Shown: positions 9,623-18,599, counted from the stretch's first letter. The stretch: 64,000 nt of DNA from Sporomusa ovata DSM 2662 (GCF_000445445.1 NZ_ASXP01000003.1:930001-994000); one strand, 5' to 3'. Notes: a model not told the origin generated them from the letters alone. A program made the numbers and translations.

Positions 9623-10063
9623 ATGACCCCCGGAAATGAAGATAGGTTAAATTTGGGCTGCCTGGTCGGAAACCTAAGTGCAACTATTGTTACTAGATGC
9701 GGTCTCGTATATCAAGGAACAATCGATGATTGGGATTGTGGCCGGTTCACAAATTCCCGCCCTGATAGTCCCTCATCAGATTCAGAGGATAGCCAAAAAG
9801 AAGAATCCACAGGCCTACGTATGGGAGACTGTTGTGGCCCTCGCTTTATTCGCATGACGCTAGATTGCATTCCTGGAAACATCTGCTGTCCGGATTTTGG
9901 TACCGTTATATTGGATAGTCTCAGCTCATTAGTTTTACCAGTATTCGGTGTCACCGGAGGCGGAACACTATATCCGGTGGATTCCTCCATTTTAATTAAT
10001 TGGGATGATGTTTCCTCAGTAGGACTAACCAACGGTACTTGTCTCACAGGTGATGAAGCATAA
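9623..10063 (+). CDS. small Cys-rich protein, paralogue of 8985-9500
   Basis: 146 residues from the ATG at 9623, which has AAAGGAG about 10 bases upstream; an in-frame TTG at 9599 lies before that site and is rejected. NLGCLVGNLSATIVTRCG then LVYQGTI aligns with NLDCVLGNAAITVVTCCG then FIFQGVV of the preceding gene, and the closing ILINWDDVSSVGL matches ILIGLDEIAAIG. The middle is Ser/Asp/Arg rich and variable. The two share core strands and Cys positions but differ in the insert. Function unknown; probably a spore-surface component by location. Confidence 0.6.
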   Translation: MTPGNEDRLNLGCLVGNLSATIVTRCGLVYQGTIDDWDCGRFTNSRPDSPSSDSEDSQKEESTGLRMGDCCGPRFIRMTLDCIPGNICCPDFGTVILDSLSSLVLPVFGVTGGGTLYPVDSSILINWDDVSSVGLTNGTCLTGDEA

Positions 10064-10073
10064 AACTACGATA

Positions 10074-10105
10074 CCGGGGCGCGAAGACGCCCCGGCTTTT
10101 TTTTT
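10074..10105 (+). terminator. strong rho-independent terminator
   Basis: CCGGGGCG (10074-10081) pairs with CGCCCCGG (10088-10095), loop CGAAGA, then C and nine T residues. It ends the two-gene Cys-rich unit. Confidence 0.92.
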
Positions 10106-10280
10106 GCGTAAGCAGAATACCACATGCTATGCATGCCCGTTATACGGGTGTTCCTGACTAACGCAACCAAACATAAATAGTTTGAATTAATATCTAGTTA
10201 TAGTAACAGAAGTCCTCCTGAAAACATAAAATAATACAAATGGAAGATATAAAACATTTCATAGATAAGGAGGAACCCTC

Positions 10281-10775
10281 ATGAGTAGTAAGTATGTTGA
10301 TGTTACGGGTATTACACCGACATCACAGTTTCCAAAGTGTCCTCCCCGGCATCCCTTCACTGAATTCTGCGAAACTGATAAATTATGTATACCACACCCT
10401 AATCCTAACATCCGTGATGTGTTGGAAGTGTGTGTAAACGTAGTCATTTGCTCAGCTAAAATTATTTGTACCCCTGTTGGAAACAAGGTTGTTGTCGAAG
10501 GCACAAAACAGATCAAGGTTACTTTTGCCGCGGATGACCCCTGCCAGTCGGTCCATTGTGCCCATTTTGAAATCCCTTTTTGCAGTTTAATATTATTGGG
10601 CCCGATCAAGGATGAAGTAATCCAAGTATGCTCGGCAATAGAAGATATCTCTGTCCGCTGCTTAGATTGCAGATGCCTGATAGTAAACACAGTCATATTT
10701 ATCTGCCCGGTATTTGAAGAACCATACAATTATTGTTCCCACCCACATGATGACAATGGCAATTACCGCTTCTAG
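10281..10775 (+). CDS. SPOCS (DUF3794) domain protein
   Basis: 164 residues with AAGGAGGA upstream. The domain shows the family's pattern: an initial strand, IPHPNPNIRDVLEV (usually P..KPDI..I), a strand ending in ICTPVG, KVVVEGTKQIKVTF, a short loop, then VHCAHFEIPFCSLILL. SPOCS domains occur in SipL, which binds SpoIVA at the spore coat, and in other spore-surface proteins; here the domain stands alone without a LysM domain. A run of His, Asp and Asn closes the protein. A possible mother-cell promoter, CATAAAATA, lies near 10225. Likely coat or exosporium part. Confidence 0.75.
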   Translation: MSSKYVDVTGITPTSQFPKCPPRHPFTEFCETDKLCIPHPNPNIRDVLEVCVNVVICSAKIICTPVGNKVVVEGTKQIKVTFAADDPCQSVHCAHFEIPFCSLILLGPIKDEVIQVCSAIEDISVRCLDCRCLIVNTVIFICPVFEEPYNYCSHPHDDNGNYRF

Positions 10776-10881
10776 TTTGCAACAGTACTTAGCAGGTAGC
10801 TGTCACAAGCACTCTAGCCCTTACGAAGACGATTAAATAACCTACCTGCTTTATCACATGAAGATAGGAGGAGATTTGAAT

Positions 10882-12405
10882 ATGGGACGTACTCAAATTT
10901 CCGTAAACGGTATTCTCACCGTACCCAAACATAAGCCTGATATCCAATCCATACTTCGCACCTCAACAACTACAAAAATTGATAAAACTATAACTATACG
11001 GAAAAAGATTTTTTTTACTGGACATGTATGTATCCGTATAGAATATATTGCATGTTCGTCTGATCACTCACAACCTATACACTTCCTGCAAGCTGAGATA
11101 CCGTTCAACGGTTTGCTGCTTCACAAGTTTGCTCGTGAACGTTTCAATACTTGCCTGCAAACTAGAATTAGAATTTCCGAAACTGAAGTTGTTAATCCAA
11201 GGATGATTAACACAATAGTACTATTAAAACTGTGTAAACTTAAGTTTTCCCGTATCCCTAAACACTCACAGCAAAAGTGCTCTAAGCCAAGTCCTGGAAA
11301 TCTCTGCAAACATATCGATCCACATTGTGCACCTATTCAAGGGTCATACTACAAAAAGCCACATCATAACTGCGACTGCATACCTCATCACGATGATGAC
11401 TGCAAACCTCATCACGACTGCGACTGCAAACCTCATCACGATGATGACTGCAAGCCTCATCACGATGACGACTGCAAGCCTCATCACGACTGCGACTGCA
11501 AACCTCATCACGACTGCGACTGCAAACCTCATCACGACTGCGACTGCAAGCCTCATCACGATGACGACTGCAAACCTCATCACGACTGCGACTGCAAACC
11601 TCATCACGACTGCGACTGCAAGCCTCATCACGATGACGACTGCAAGCCTCATCACGACTGCGACTGCAAACCTCATCACGATGACTGTAAACCTCATCAC
11701 GATGACTGTAAGCCTCATCACAATGACTGCAAGCCTCATCACAATGACTGCTGCAAGCCTCATCACGATGACGACTGCAAACCACCCTCTCACTACCAGA
11801 ACTACAAGTCCGATCACAGCTGCGATTGCAATCCGCCTTCTTACGACCACGATTGCAAGCCTCATCACAACTGCGATTGCATACCGCCTTCTTACGACCA
11901 CGATTGCAAGCCTCATCACAACTGCGATTGCATACCGCCTTCTTACGACCACGATTGCAAGCCTCATCATAGCTGCGATTGCATACCGCCTTCTTACGAC
12001 CACGATTGCAAGCCTCATCATAGCTGCGATTGCATACCGCCTTCTTACGACCACGATTGCAAGCCTCATCATAGCTGCGATTGCACACCGCCTTCTTACG
12101 ACCACGATTGCAAGCCTCATTACAGTGGCGATTATACTCCTCCCTCTCACGTATATGACTGCAAGCCAAATCACAGCGCCAATTATTCTCCTTCTCACAA
12201 CCAGAATTGCAAGCCACATCATAACTACGATTTGGAACCGCCCTCTTACAAATATAACTACAAGTCATATAATAGCGGTTATTGCAAGCAACAGAGCAGA
12301 GATCCTGTTCTCCCCGATGGATTTCATGCACCAACCGCTGTTCAGCCGTACACTAGGATTGGAAATGGTCACGGTGTGGCATTCGCATTCAATTACAAAG
12401 ATTAA
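10882..12405 (+). CDS. SPOCS protein with long His/Asp/Cys repeat tail
   Basis: The ATG at 10882 follows AGGAGGAG; an ATG at 10858 precedes that site and is rejected. About 507 residues. Residues 1-130 are a SPOCS-like domain (LTVPKHKPDIQSIL, IFFTGHVCIRIEY, LQAEIPFNGLLL), closest to the protein at 14574-15101. From residue about 159 comes a tail of roughly 18 eight-residue units of the type KPHHDCDC or KPHHDDDC, then six 17-residue units of the type KPHHSCDCIPPSYDHDC, then decayed Tyr/Ser-rich units. The tail is strongly metal-ligand-like (His, Asp, Cys) and repetitive, as in structural coat proteins. Metal binding or disulfide cross-linking is inferred, not shown. Confidence 0.8.
   Translation: MGRTQISVNGILTVPKHKPDIQSILRTSTTTKIDKTITIRKKIFFTGHVCIRIEYIACSSDHSQPIHFLQAEIPFNGLLLHKFARERFNTCLQTRIRISETEVVNPRMINTIVLLKLCKLKFSRIPKHSQQKCSKPSPGNLCKHIDPHCAPIQGSYYKKPHHNCDCIPHHDDDCKPHHDCDCKPHHDDDCKPHHDDDCKPHHDCDCKPHHDCDCKPHHDCDCKPHHDDDCKPHHDCDCKPHHDCDCKPHHDDDCKPHHDCDCKPHHDDCKPHHDDCKPHHNDCKPHHNDCCKPHHDDDCKPPSHYQNYKSDHSCDCNPPSYDHDCKPHHNCDCIPPSYDHDCKPHHNCDCIPPSYDHDCKPHHSCDCIPPSYDHDCKPHHSCDCIPPSYDHDCKPHHSCDCTPPSYDHDCKPHYSGDYTPPSHVYDCKPNHSANYSPSHNQNCKPHHNYDLEPPSYKYNYKSYNSGYCKQQSRDPVLPDGFHAPTAVQPYTRIGNGHGVAFAFNYKD
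11356..11778 (+). repeat. 24-bp tandem coding repeat, block 1
   Basis: About 18 tandem units of nominal 24 bp encode KPHHDCDC/KPHHDDDC; four units are short or irregular (DDC, NDC, NDCC). Third-position changes are few, so the array expanded recently or is kept uniform by recombination. Length variation between strains is expected. Confidence 0.9.
11806..12111 (+). repeat. 51-bp tandem coding repeat, block 2
   Basis: Six units of exactly 51 bp encode a 17-residue motif, roughly KPHHSCDC plus a PPSYDHDC half. The units in the middle are almost identical in DNA; the first is more divergent. The block seems derived from block 1 by fusion with a PPSYDHDC half. Confidence 0.88.
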
Positions 12406-12412
12406 CTGCATA

Positions 12413-12459
12413 GAAAAGAGGCCTCCGAAAAAGCTAATTAACTTTTAGGAGACCTCTTT
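12413..12459. terminator. bidirectional terminator between convergent coat genes
   Basis: AAAAGAGG plus CTCC pairs with GGAG plus CCTCTTTT around a 1-1 mismatch. T-runs lie on both sides, so it can end the repeat-protein gene on the plus strand and the SPOCS operon on the minus strand. Confidence 0.75.
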
Positions 12460-12486
12460 TTACTATTAATTTACTCAATTACATGG

Positions 12487-13056
12487 TCATTCAAAATAAA
12501 CACGACTATCTCTATCACTATCATTAAACGGTTTTACCTGCAAAAACAGCGTTACATTTTTAAATACTTCTCTTGGATTAAATGGTATCGCAAATACGTC
12601 TTCAATACAGGCCTCTACGCAAAACTCTTTATGATCGTCATGTGGTGCCAAAACAATAAATGCCGAAAACTTTGCGTCAAAATGCACAGTAAAAACCGGC
12701 TGATCCGCTCTAGCTGCAGTATAAACTAGCTTTTGCTTTAATACGCCTTCAAGCACCAGTTTTTTCCCTGTCAGCCTGGTGCCTTCAATATTTTCTTTTG
12801 TGGGGCAAGGCCCTATTGGTGTATTTACAATTCTAGTTGAAATAATTTTTACTTCAGCAAATACTTTATCAATCGTTCCGATATCAGGTTTATCGGCAGG
12901 TACTCTAAATAATTCCGGAACAGATATTTGTGTCCAGGCTCCTACCTCAACACAATCCTCTTCATCCTGCCGCTCCACAAATATGGTCGCTTCGGCTGGG
13001 TCACACAAGCCGATTATCTCAACAGCGTTCTGCCCAAAGCATTGACATACTTTCAT
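12487..13056 (-). CDS. SPOCS (DUF3794) domain protein
   Basis: 189 residues after GGGAGG. SPOCS pattern: WTQISVPELFRVPADKPDI, then IISTRIVNTPIG, LTGKKLVLEGVLKQKLVYTA, VFTVHFDAKFSAFIVL and CIEDVFAIPFNPREVFKNVTL. Last of three consecutive minus-strand paralogues (14288 down to 12487) with gaps of 24 and 32 bases, clearly one operon. Probably a spore-coat or exosporium protein by family and neighbours. Confidence 0.8.
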   Translation of the reverse strand: MKVCQCFGQNAVEIIGLCDPAEATIFVERQDEEDCVEVGAWTQISVPELFRVPADKPDIGTIDKVFAEVKIISTRIVNTPIGPCPTKENIEGTRLTGKKLVLEGVLKQKLVYTAARADQPVFTVHFDAKFSAFIVLAPHDDHKEFCVEACIEDVFAIPFNPREVFKNVTLFLQVKPFNDSDRDSRVYFE

Positions 13057-13080
13057 CAGTGAAAACCTCCCTGTTCTTGT

Positions 13081-13704
13081 TTAGCGTAAGAGGGGCAACG
13101 CCCTAATGACCAATGTAACATTTTTAAATATTTTTCGCTGAGTAATATCTGTGACAAATATATCCTCAATACAGACGTCTACCTTAAATTTTCTTGTGAG
13201 CGGATCCTGAGGATCGAGGACAATAAACGCCGAGAACGGCGTATCGAAATGTACAGCATGCACACTTTGCGTCTGGCAGGCAGAATATACAATTTTTTGG
13301 CGCAGAACTCCTTCTATCACCAATTTCTTGCCGGTTATTGCTGTACCTTCCTGATTAAAAATAGGAGGATACAACTTGGGGTTGGTTGTTTTGAACGGTG
13401 TGCTGATTACCCGCTCACAGATGAGTTCCACAGCAGCAGAAATACTTATTAGTTGTTCAATATCTGGTTTAACTGATGGAATACATAACACTTCCGGTAC
13501 CACCAGCTCTGTCCATCGCCGGATAGCACCGTCATCTAAAAACTTTTCTAGCTTTTCAGGAGAACATAAACCGTTAATAGTCAGAAGTTGAGTTCGATCT
13601 TCAGGTTCAGACCGTCTCGGTTTCTGAAACTTACCCATAACTCTACAATCAACGGACTCTATGCTGACATTTTCTTTGTCAGGTTCTTTATCGCAATACC
13701 TCAT
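13081..13704 (-). CDS. SPOCS (DUF3794) domain protein
   Basis: 207 residues after AAAGGAGGA. The same domain as its neighbours (WTELVVPEVLCIPSVKPDI, ITGKKLVIEGVLRQKIVYSA, VHFDTPFSAFIVLDP, VCIEDIFVTDITQRKIFKNVTL) with a charged 35-residue N-terminal extension (CDKEPDKENVS and on) that the others lack. Middle gene of the operon. No LysM or membrane anchor. Confidence 0.8.
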   Translation of the reverse strand: MRYCDKEPDKENVSIESVDCRVMGKFQKPRRSEPEDRTQLLTINGLCSPEKLEKFLDDGAIRRWTELVVPEVLCIPSVKPDIEQLISISAAVELICERVISTPFKTTNPKLYPPIFNQEGTAITGKKLVIEGVLRQKIVYSACQTQSVHAVHFDTPFSAFIVLDPQDPLTRKFKVDVCIEDIFVTDITQRKIFKNVTLVIRALPLLR

Positions 13705-13736
13705 ATTTCTTCCTCCTTTTTGTACATATTGTCTGA

Positions 13737-14288
13737 CTAACCCTCATCAAGACAAATGTCGGCTGTAACCGGTACAGCCTGTAGTAGTAACATTACATTA
13801 TCAAATACCTCTCTTGGGGTAATTTTCTTGACAAATACGTCTTCTAAGCAGGTATTAATCTGGTAAGTTGTATGCAGAGAATCTACCTCTTGGTCATCGT
13901 CTTTGTACCATACCCGCACCAACTTGGGAATGACGATAAAAGCGGAAAACGGGATAACAAAACGAGCTGAATGTACAGGTTGTTCACAGCGAGCGGCAAT
14001 ATAGGATATGGTCTGGCAAAGTTCTCCTTCAACAATTAATTTCCGCCCTGTAAGTAATTTGCCTTCAAAATTTGGACACGAGTCTGTACTAGGTGTTACA
14101 ACTACCTTTTTTTTAATGATCCTTACCGCCACATTTACACCTGTAATTTGCTCGATCTCTGGTTTTATATCAGGAATATTTAAATTTTCCTGGATCGAGA
14201 TTTGAGTCCAAAAATTATCTACTCCTTTTGTAAAATTGATTCTTCTAATGTCACAGAGCCCAGCAACAGTAACCAAGCTGTCATCCAT
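13737..14288 (-). CDS. SPOCS (DUF3794) domain protein
   Basis: 183 residues after GGAGGAATA. Starts with a short domain related to the lead sequences of its paralogues (VTVAGLCDI) and continues with the SPOCS core: WTQISIQENLNIPDIKPEI, LLTGRKLIVEGELCQTISYIA, ARFVIPFSAFIVIP and TCLEDVFVKKITPREVFDNVMLLLQ. First gene of the three-gene operon, transcribed away from 14574. Putative spore-surface protein. Confidence 0.8.
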   Translation of the reverse strand: MDDSLVTVAGLCDIRRINFTKGVDNFWTQISIQENLNIPDIKPEIEQITGVNVAVRIIKKKVVVTPSTDSCPNFEGKLLTGRKLIVEGELCQTISYIAARCEQPVHSARFVIPFSAFIVIPKLVRVWYKDDDQEVDSLHTTYQINTCLEDVFVKKITPREVFDNVMLLLQAVPVTADICLDEG

Positions 14289-14573
14289 GTATATTCCTCC
14301 TTACTATTTGGATATTCTGTTAGAAAAACTTCGGATGTACTTTATTCATCTGCTTCATTATATGTAGTATACTGTTGGGTAGTTCCTAAACACGGCTACA
14401 TAAACGCTAGAAAACGCTATATTACTGCCAGATAATCCAAGATCAAAAAAGACTATTAAAGTTATATACGGAACACATTTCACTTAAAATCATAAACTAC
14501 TAATAAAGCTCCAGAAATAATACATATAATTGCATGCAGAGCGTATATCATTAGATTTAAGGAGGAAAAAAGT
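14289..14573. promoter_or_regulatory. divergent promoter region of two SPOCS units
   Basis: AT-rich gap between divergent coat-like genes. On the minus strand CATATAATG near 14360 has an AC 17 bases upstream, and on the plus strand CATATAATT near 14523 stands about 50 bases before the ATG. Both resemble sigma-K -10 elements, but such matches are short. No other signal seen. Confidence 0.3.
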
Positions 14574-15101
14574 ATGGCTCGTCCGAAGCACAGAAGAGCC
14601 CGTCAGTTTGTCACCAATAGTAACTTAACAATTCCTGGTGATAAACCTGACATTGATTTTCTACTGCGCGTAACATCAACACCAGTAATTGAGCAATGCG
14701 TAGTATCACCTAGACAAATGCGTATTACCGGCTATATCAGCATTTGTGCAGAATACGTGGCATCTGTTCACGACGGCACACAGCCTGTAACTTTTATATT
14801 CTTTAGGCTGCCTTTTGACGAAACCTTTGTACATTATCGTGCACGCACAGGCATGAATGCGTATCTGAAATGTGATATTAATACAGAGCAACTGCATCTT
14901 ATCAACGCAAGAGAACTGGCAATCTCCCTAAATGTAAGAATTTTGGGCGTAAAACTGGCACGATCCTATCATCCACTGCCACCCCATCAGTGCAATCCAT
15001 GTTTTGTCAATTTCTTTGAGTCAACTAACCCAGAAGTATTTGCTCCTACTTGCCGCCCTGAGCTAGATTCCGGCCAATCTTACAACCAACAAACGCCTTA
15101 A
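14574..15101 (+). CDS. SPOCS-like spore-surface protein
   Basis: 175 residues after AAGGAGGAAA. SNLTIPGDKPDIDFLLRVTSTPVIEQCVVSPRQMRITGYISICAEYVA aligns well with the N-terminal domain of the repeat protein at 10882, so these two form a subfamily distinct from the minus-strand trio. The C-terminus is Cys/Pro rich without repeats. A single-gene unit with its own terminator. Confidence 0.72.
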   Translation: MARPKHRRARQFVTNSNLTIPGDKPDIDFLLRVTSTPVIEQCVVSPRQMRITGYISICAEYVASVHDGTQPVTFIFFRLPFDETFVHYRARTGMNAYLKCDINTEQLHLINARELAISLNVRILGVKLARSYHPLPPHQCNPCFVNFFESTNPEVFAPTCRPELDSGQSYNQQTP

Positions 15102-15109
15102 TTGGAAAA

Positions 15110-15145
15110 GGGTTGTGTTGAAACGTAAATGTTTCAACACAACCC
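15110..15145 (+). terminator. rho-independent terminator
   Basis: A perfect 15-bp stem, GGGTTGTGTTGAAAC with its complement at 15131-15145, loop GTAAAT, then a T-containing tail. Right after the stop of the SPOCS gene. Confidence 0.88.
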
Positions 15146-15479
15146 CTTTGCTATTTTGGTCTATAATGACCCATAGAATGAGACACAAAAATTAAAAACT
15201 AAGTTATAATAGTGGTATAAATAAGAGAGAAATCAGTACACAACCAAATTTAAAACCAAGGTAGTCCTGGAATTCCTCTGGGAGGAGGAACGAGTTTCGT
15301 AAGCAATTGCCCTGCACGTCGCTCTATACAGAGTGGGTATAATGCGGTATACTTAATACCTGAATCCATAAATGAAATTAAACACAAGCAGATGCCATAA
15401 AGGTTTATGAGAATTATCATATGATTTATGCCACAGATTTAAGTAATAGGTAAATCAGTGAAAAGATGGTGAAACCAAA
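15146..15479. other. intergenic region before gntR
   Basis: No open frame of note. A TTATAAT at about 15203 could be a -10 box for the GntR gene, leaving a leader of about 270 bases. The leader contains the small hairpin TCCTC-TGGGAG-GAGGA near 15275. No known riboswitch recognised. Confidence 0.3.
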
Positions 15480-16256
15480 GTGATTATGCCGGAATACGAA
15501 AAGAAGAGCTTAAGCGATATAGTTGTTTCTTATGTAAAAAACAGAATTTTGTCTGGTACATTAAAAAGCGGCGACAAATTGATTGAGGCGGATATCTCTA
15601 ACGAGTTAAACACCAGCCGCGCTCCTGTGCGCGAAGCAATGCGAATTCTGAACGAACAAGGGATTATCTCTTTTTCACCAAGAAAGGGCAATCAGGTTCT
15701 GGAAATGAGCCCAAAAGAGATTTTAGAGATATTTGAGATTCGCATCACGCTCGAAATACAAGTATTGGATCTACTTGTCTCTCAACACATGCTTCAAGAG
15801 GAAGATTACCAGGAAATGCAGAATCTATCATTACAGATGCAGGATGGCGAACGACAATGTAGCAAAAATGAAGAACGTGTATTCCTGTTGAATACATTGG
15901 ATTTGTCTTTTCACCGCTACTTGTGGAACGCTTCTGAAAGCCGCCGTCGTGCGCAGATTCTGGAGGGTTTGTTTTACCAGCTTCTGATTGCTATGAACCA
16001 AAATATCGTGTCGTTGGGCACCTTTGAGGAGAAGGCTCAGGAGCATTTACGGATTCTTAATGCATTGAAAACAAAACAGTTGCCAGTTGTTTTTGAGGAG
16101 TTCCATCAACATCTGCACACTTATATTGAAACAACGCTTGCCGACAACATGCAAATTAATAAGGCTATTTGTTTTTGTCAACTGAAAAATCCACCACTTT
16201 ATCAAAGACAGGTTCGTGGTGATAATCGTGGATTTACGACCACTTCTAAGCAATAA
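15480..16256 (+). CDS. GntR-family regulator (FadR/FCD subfamily)
   Basis: 258 residues. Residues 10-70 are the winged helix: IVVSYVKNRILSGTLKSGDKLIEADISNELNTSRAPVREAMRILNEQGII. The rest is an FCD ligand-binding helical domain (EIFEIRITLEIQVLDLL, a later SFHRYLW with the metal-ligand His, and HLRILNALKTKQ). The last 30 residues look unlike the family and may be altered by past rearrangement. Start is GTG at 15480 or ATG at 15486; neither has a strong ribosome site. Divergent from nothing and alone; target genes not evident. Confidence 0.8.
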   Translation: MIMPEYEKKSLSDIVVSYVKNRILSGTLKSGDKLIEADISNELNTSRAPVREAMRILNEQGIISFSPRKGNQVLEMSPKEILEIFEIRITLEIQVLDLLVSQHMLQEEDYQEMQNLSLQMQDGERQCSKNEERVFLLNTLDLSFHRYLWNASESRRRAQILEGLFYQLLIAMNQNIVSLGTFEEKAQEHLRILNALKTKQLPVVFEEFHQHLHTYIETTLADNMQINKAICFCQLKNPPLYQRQVRGDNRGFTTTSKQ

Positions 16257-16398
16257 ATGGGTGAAGAGTAATTCAGAACCCTCCTTGTCAAATGAGATAG
16301 CTCAGTTCGTCGCAATTTCCAGGCGGCTTCGGCAGAAAGCTTGGAGTTACCACCGGAAGTGGGCTGTCGCGCTAAGAGAGCACGATAAGAAAACAAAA

Positions 16399-16446
16399 GA
16401 GAGGGTGTCTCAACTAGGTTATTTAACCTACGAGAGGCACCCTCTC
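16399..16446. terminator. bidirectional terminator hairpin
   Basis: GAGAGGGTGTCTC pairs with GAGGCACCCTCTC (one G-U), with an inner TAGGTT-ATTT-AACCTA helix. It lies between gntR and the convergent MCP gene. The 140 bases before it show no gene. Confidence 0.7.
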
Positions 16447-16550
16447 CTCGTTTTGAGAGAGAAAAAACAAGCGTATTTAATGGCCAATTTCGACTGACCA
16501 TTCTCCTTGATGCTTCGGCTGCAGGGGATAGGTCTTACCCCTTCAGCCAA

Positions 16551-18599
16551 CTACAATTTAAACTTACTTACGGCTTGCGTCAAATTTTCGGCCATCGTGG
16601 CCAAAGCCTCACTGGCAACAGCTATTTCTTCCATGGAAGCCGCCTGCTCCTCAGTAACCGCTGAAACCGTCTGGGTTTGACCGGCAGTATCCTTATTTAT
16701 CCCATCAATTTCTTTTACGGCAACAACAATATCCTGGCTGCCACAGGCAACTCGCTGCACCGTATTCGTAATTTTGCTCACCTGTTCTGATACCTGTTCA
16801 AACAATGTTACAATCTCGTCAAAGGCACAGCCTGCATTGTTGACAACTTCCGCCCCTAGCTTTACTTCGCGAGTGCCCTCATCCATGGCTGCAACTGCAC
16901 TGGTAGTCTCACTTTGTATTTCGCCAATCAATCCGGCAATCTGCTTGGCGGCTTCCTGGGACTGTTCCGCCAGTTTGCGGACTTCTTCAGCCACTACCGC
17001 AAAGCCGCGCCCTTGTTCACCGGCACGGGCAGCCTCAATAGCGGCGTTCAGAGCAAGCAGGTTGGTCTGACTGGCGATACCAGCAATGGTGTCAACAATT
17101 TGACCGATTTCTTTGGAGCGTTCCCCCAGCTTAACCACAATCTGAGCAGAGTGTGTCACTTTTGTCTCAATAGTAACCATTTGCCGCACCGCTGCTTCGA
17201 CCGCTTCGCCCCCTTCTTTGGCGGCGCCTGATGCTTTCCTGGAAGTTACCTCAACGATACCGATATTGTCGGCAACCTGGTTGATCTCGCTGGAAATGCG
17301 TTCAACAACCGCAGTAGCTTCATTAATGGCTCCGGTTTGCCGTTCGGTACCGGCTGCCACCGCCGTGATGCTTGTTGCCGTTTGGTTTGCTCCTTGAGCC
17401 GACTGCTCGGCGCTTGCCGTCAGCTGCTCTGACGAAGATGCCAGTGTCTCTGCCGATTGCATGACCTGTACCATCAGAGTATGCAAGTTGCCGGACATGG
17501 TGCTAAACGCCGCTGCCAATTGACCGATCTCATCATTTGCTGTTTGTTTTTCCCCGATGTCGCTAAGGTCACCTGCGGCAACCCTATTGGCAGTTGCAGA
17601 CAATTTTTGTATCGGCTTGATAATCCGTCGATTTACAAAATAGGATAATGTGAAAACAAACATGAGCAGGGAAACAATCATCAATATAATATTGAAATAC
17701 ATCACCCTGTTCAAGCCCGCAAAAACTTCATCAATCGGGTAAACCAGCAGCAGTGTAATTCCCGTATCTCCTACCGGCGAATATACAATGTAATTATCCT
17801 TTACCTGCATGATTCCCGTCTTGTCCGATTTTTGCGCAGCTTCGCCTACCGCTTGCCAATCCTTATCGGCTACTTCCGTAAGTTTTACTGATAAGTCTTT
17901 CGCCGGCTCAGATTTGCTGCCGGCATAATTGCCAATCACCAAACCAGCTCTGGTCAGTGCGAAAGCATAACCATTCTGTCCTACCCGAATGTCGGCCAGC
18001 TGCTTCTTAAACATGTCTAAGGTGAAATCTGCTTCAGCCACACCAATGCGCTTACCATTTTTTTCTATCGGGTGAACACAAGTTACCCATATCAGATCGG
18101 GATCACTTTGATCTACATACGGCGCTGAATAATCAACCGATTTTTGCGAGTTAATACCTAATTTATACCACCCTTTAGCATGATAATCCACTACGCTATA
18201 TTCCCACGTTAAAACCGGTATGCCATTTTTGTCCTTCATTATATACGGGAAATGATTTTTCACATCCGGCTGATAACTATACGGTTCAAATGCCATGCCG
18301 GCACCGGCAAAGGCCTTACTTTTTTGTACACTTCTCATAATATAATTGATTACAATATCTTCCCGGTAATCCGTCATAGTTGCAATCATATTCCCCAGGT
18401 TTATTGCTTCATCAGAAATCTCTTTGATCGGAATATACAGTGACGTTGCCTCTTGCGAAACCTGAAGCAACAATTTTTCTTCTAATTGGGCTACGGTATA
18501 TTCCCTGATTTGTGTTGACGAAACATATGTCTGAATACTAAATACCAGTAGTGTGATGCCAGTAATGATGAGGATAAAAAAAGATCGGATACCTTTCAC
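16551..18599 (-). CDS. methyl-accepting chemotaxis protein (dCache sensor)
   Basis: The GTG at 18599 follows AGAGGAGAG by 7 bases and gives 682 residues; an upstream in-frame ATG at 18638 lies inside group II intron sequence and is rejected. Order: one N-terminal membrane helix, a periplasmic dCache domain (residues about 30-280, with YSYQPDVKNHFPYIM and WVTCVHPIEKNGKRIGVAEADFT), second helix, HAMP, then the signalling domain with the hairpin tip IAGIASQTNLLALNAAIEAARAGEQGRGFAVVAEEVRKLAEQS. Before intron insertion its start lay about 28 bases after the hydA stop, so it was the last gene of the hydrogenase operon. Ligand unknown. Confidence 0.9.
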   Translation of the reverse strand: MKGIRSFFILIITGITLLVFSIQTYVSSTQIREYTVAQLEEKLLLQVSQEATSLYIPIKEISDEAINLGNMIATMTDYREDIVINYIMRSVQKSKAFAGAGMAFEPYSYQPDVKNHFPYIMKDKNGIPVLTWEYSVVDYHAKGWYKLGINSQKSVDYSAPYVDQSDPDLIWVTCVHPIEKNGKRIGVAEADFTLDMFKKQLADIRVGQNGYAFALTRAGLVIGNYAGSKSEPAKDLSVKLTEVADKDWQAVGEAAQKSDKTGIMQVKDNYIVYSPVGDTGITLLLVYPIDEVFAGLNRVMYFNIILMIVSLLMFVFTLSYFVNRRIIKPIQKLSATANRVAAGDLSDIGEKQTANDEIGQLAAAFSTMSGNLHTLMVQVMQSAETLASSSEQLTASAEQSAQGANQTATSITAVAAGTERQTGAINEATAVVERISSEINQVADNIGIVEVTSRKASGAAKEGGEAVEAAVRQMVTIETKVTHSAQIVVKLGERSKEIGQIVDTIAGIASQTNLLALNAAIEAARAGEQGRGFAVVAEEVRKLAEQSQEAAKQIAGLIGEIQSETTSAVAAMDEGTREVKLGAEVVNNAGCAFDEIVTLFEQVSEQVSKITNTVQRVACGSQDIVVAVKEIDGINKDTAGQTQTVSAVTEEQAASMEEIAVASEALATMAENLTQAVSKFKL

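Noticed and set aside
11356..12111. CRISPR array
   Set aside because: The repeats are contiguous, in frame and without unique spacers.
11327..12448. Long open frames in other frames and on the minus strand across the repeat array
   Set aside because: They are by-products of the 24/51-bp periodic sequence, which lacks stops in several frames; no ribosome sites and low-complexity products.
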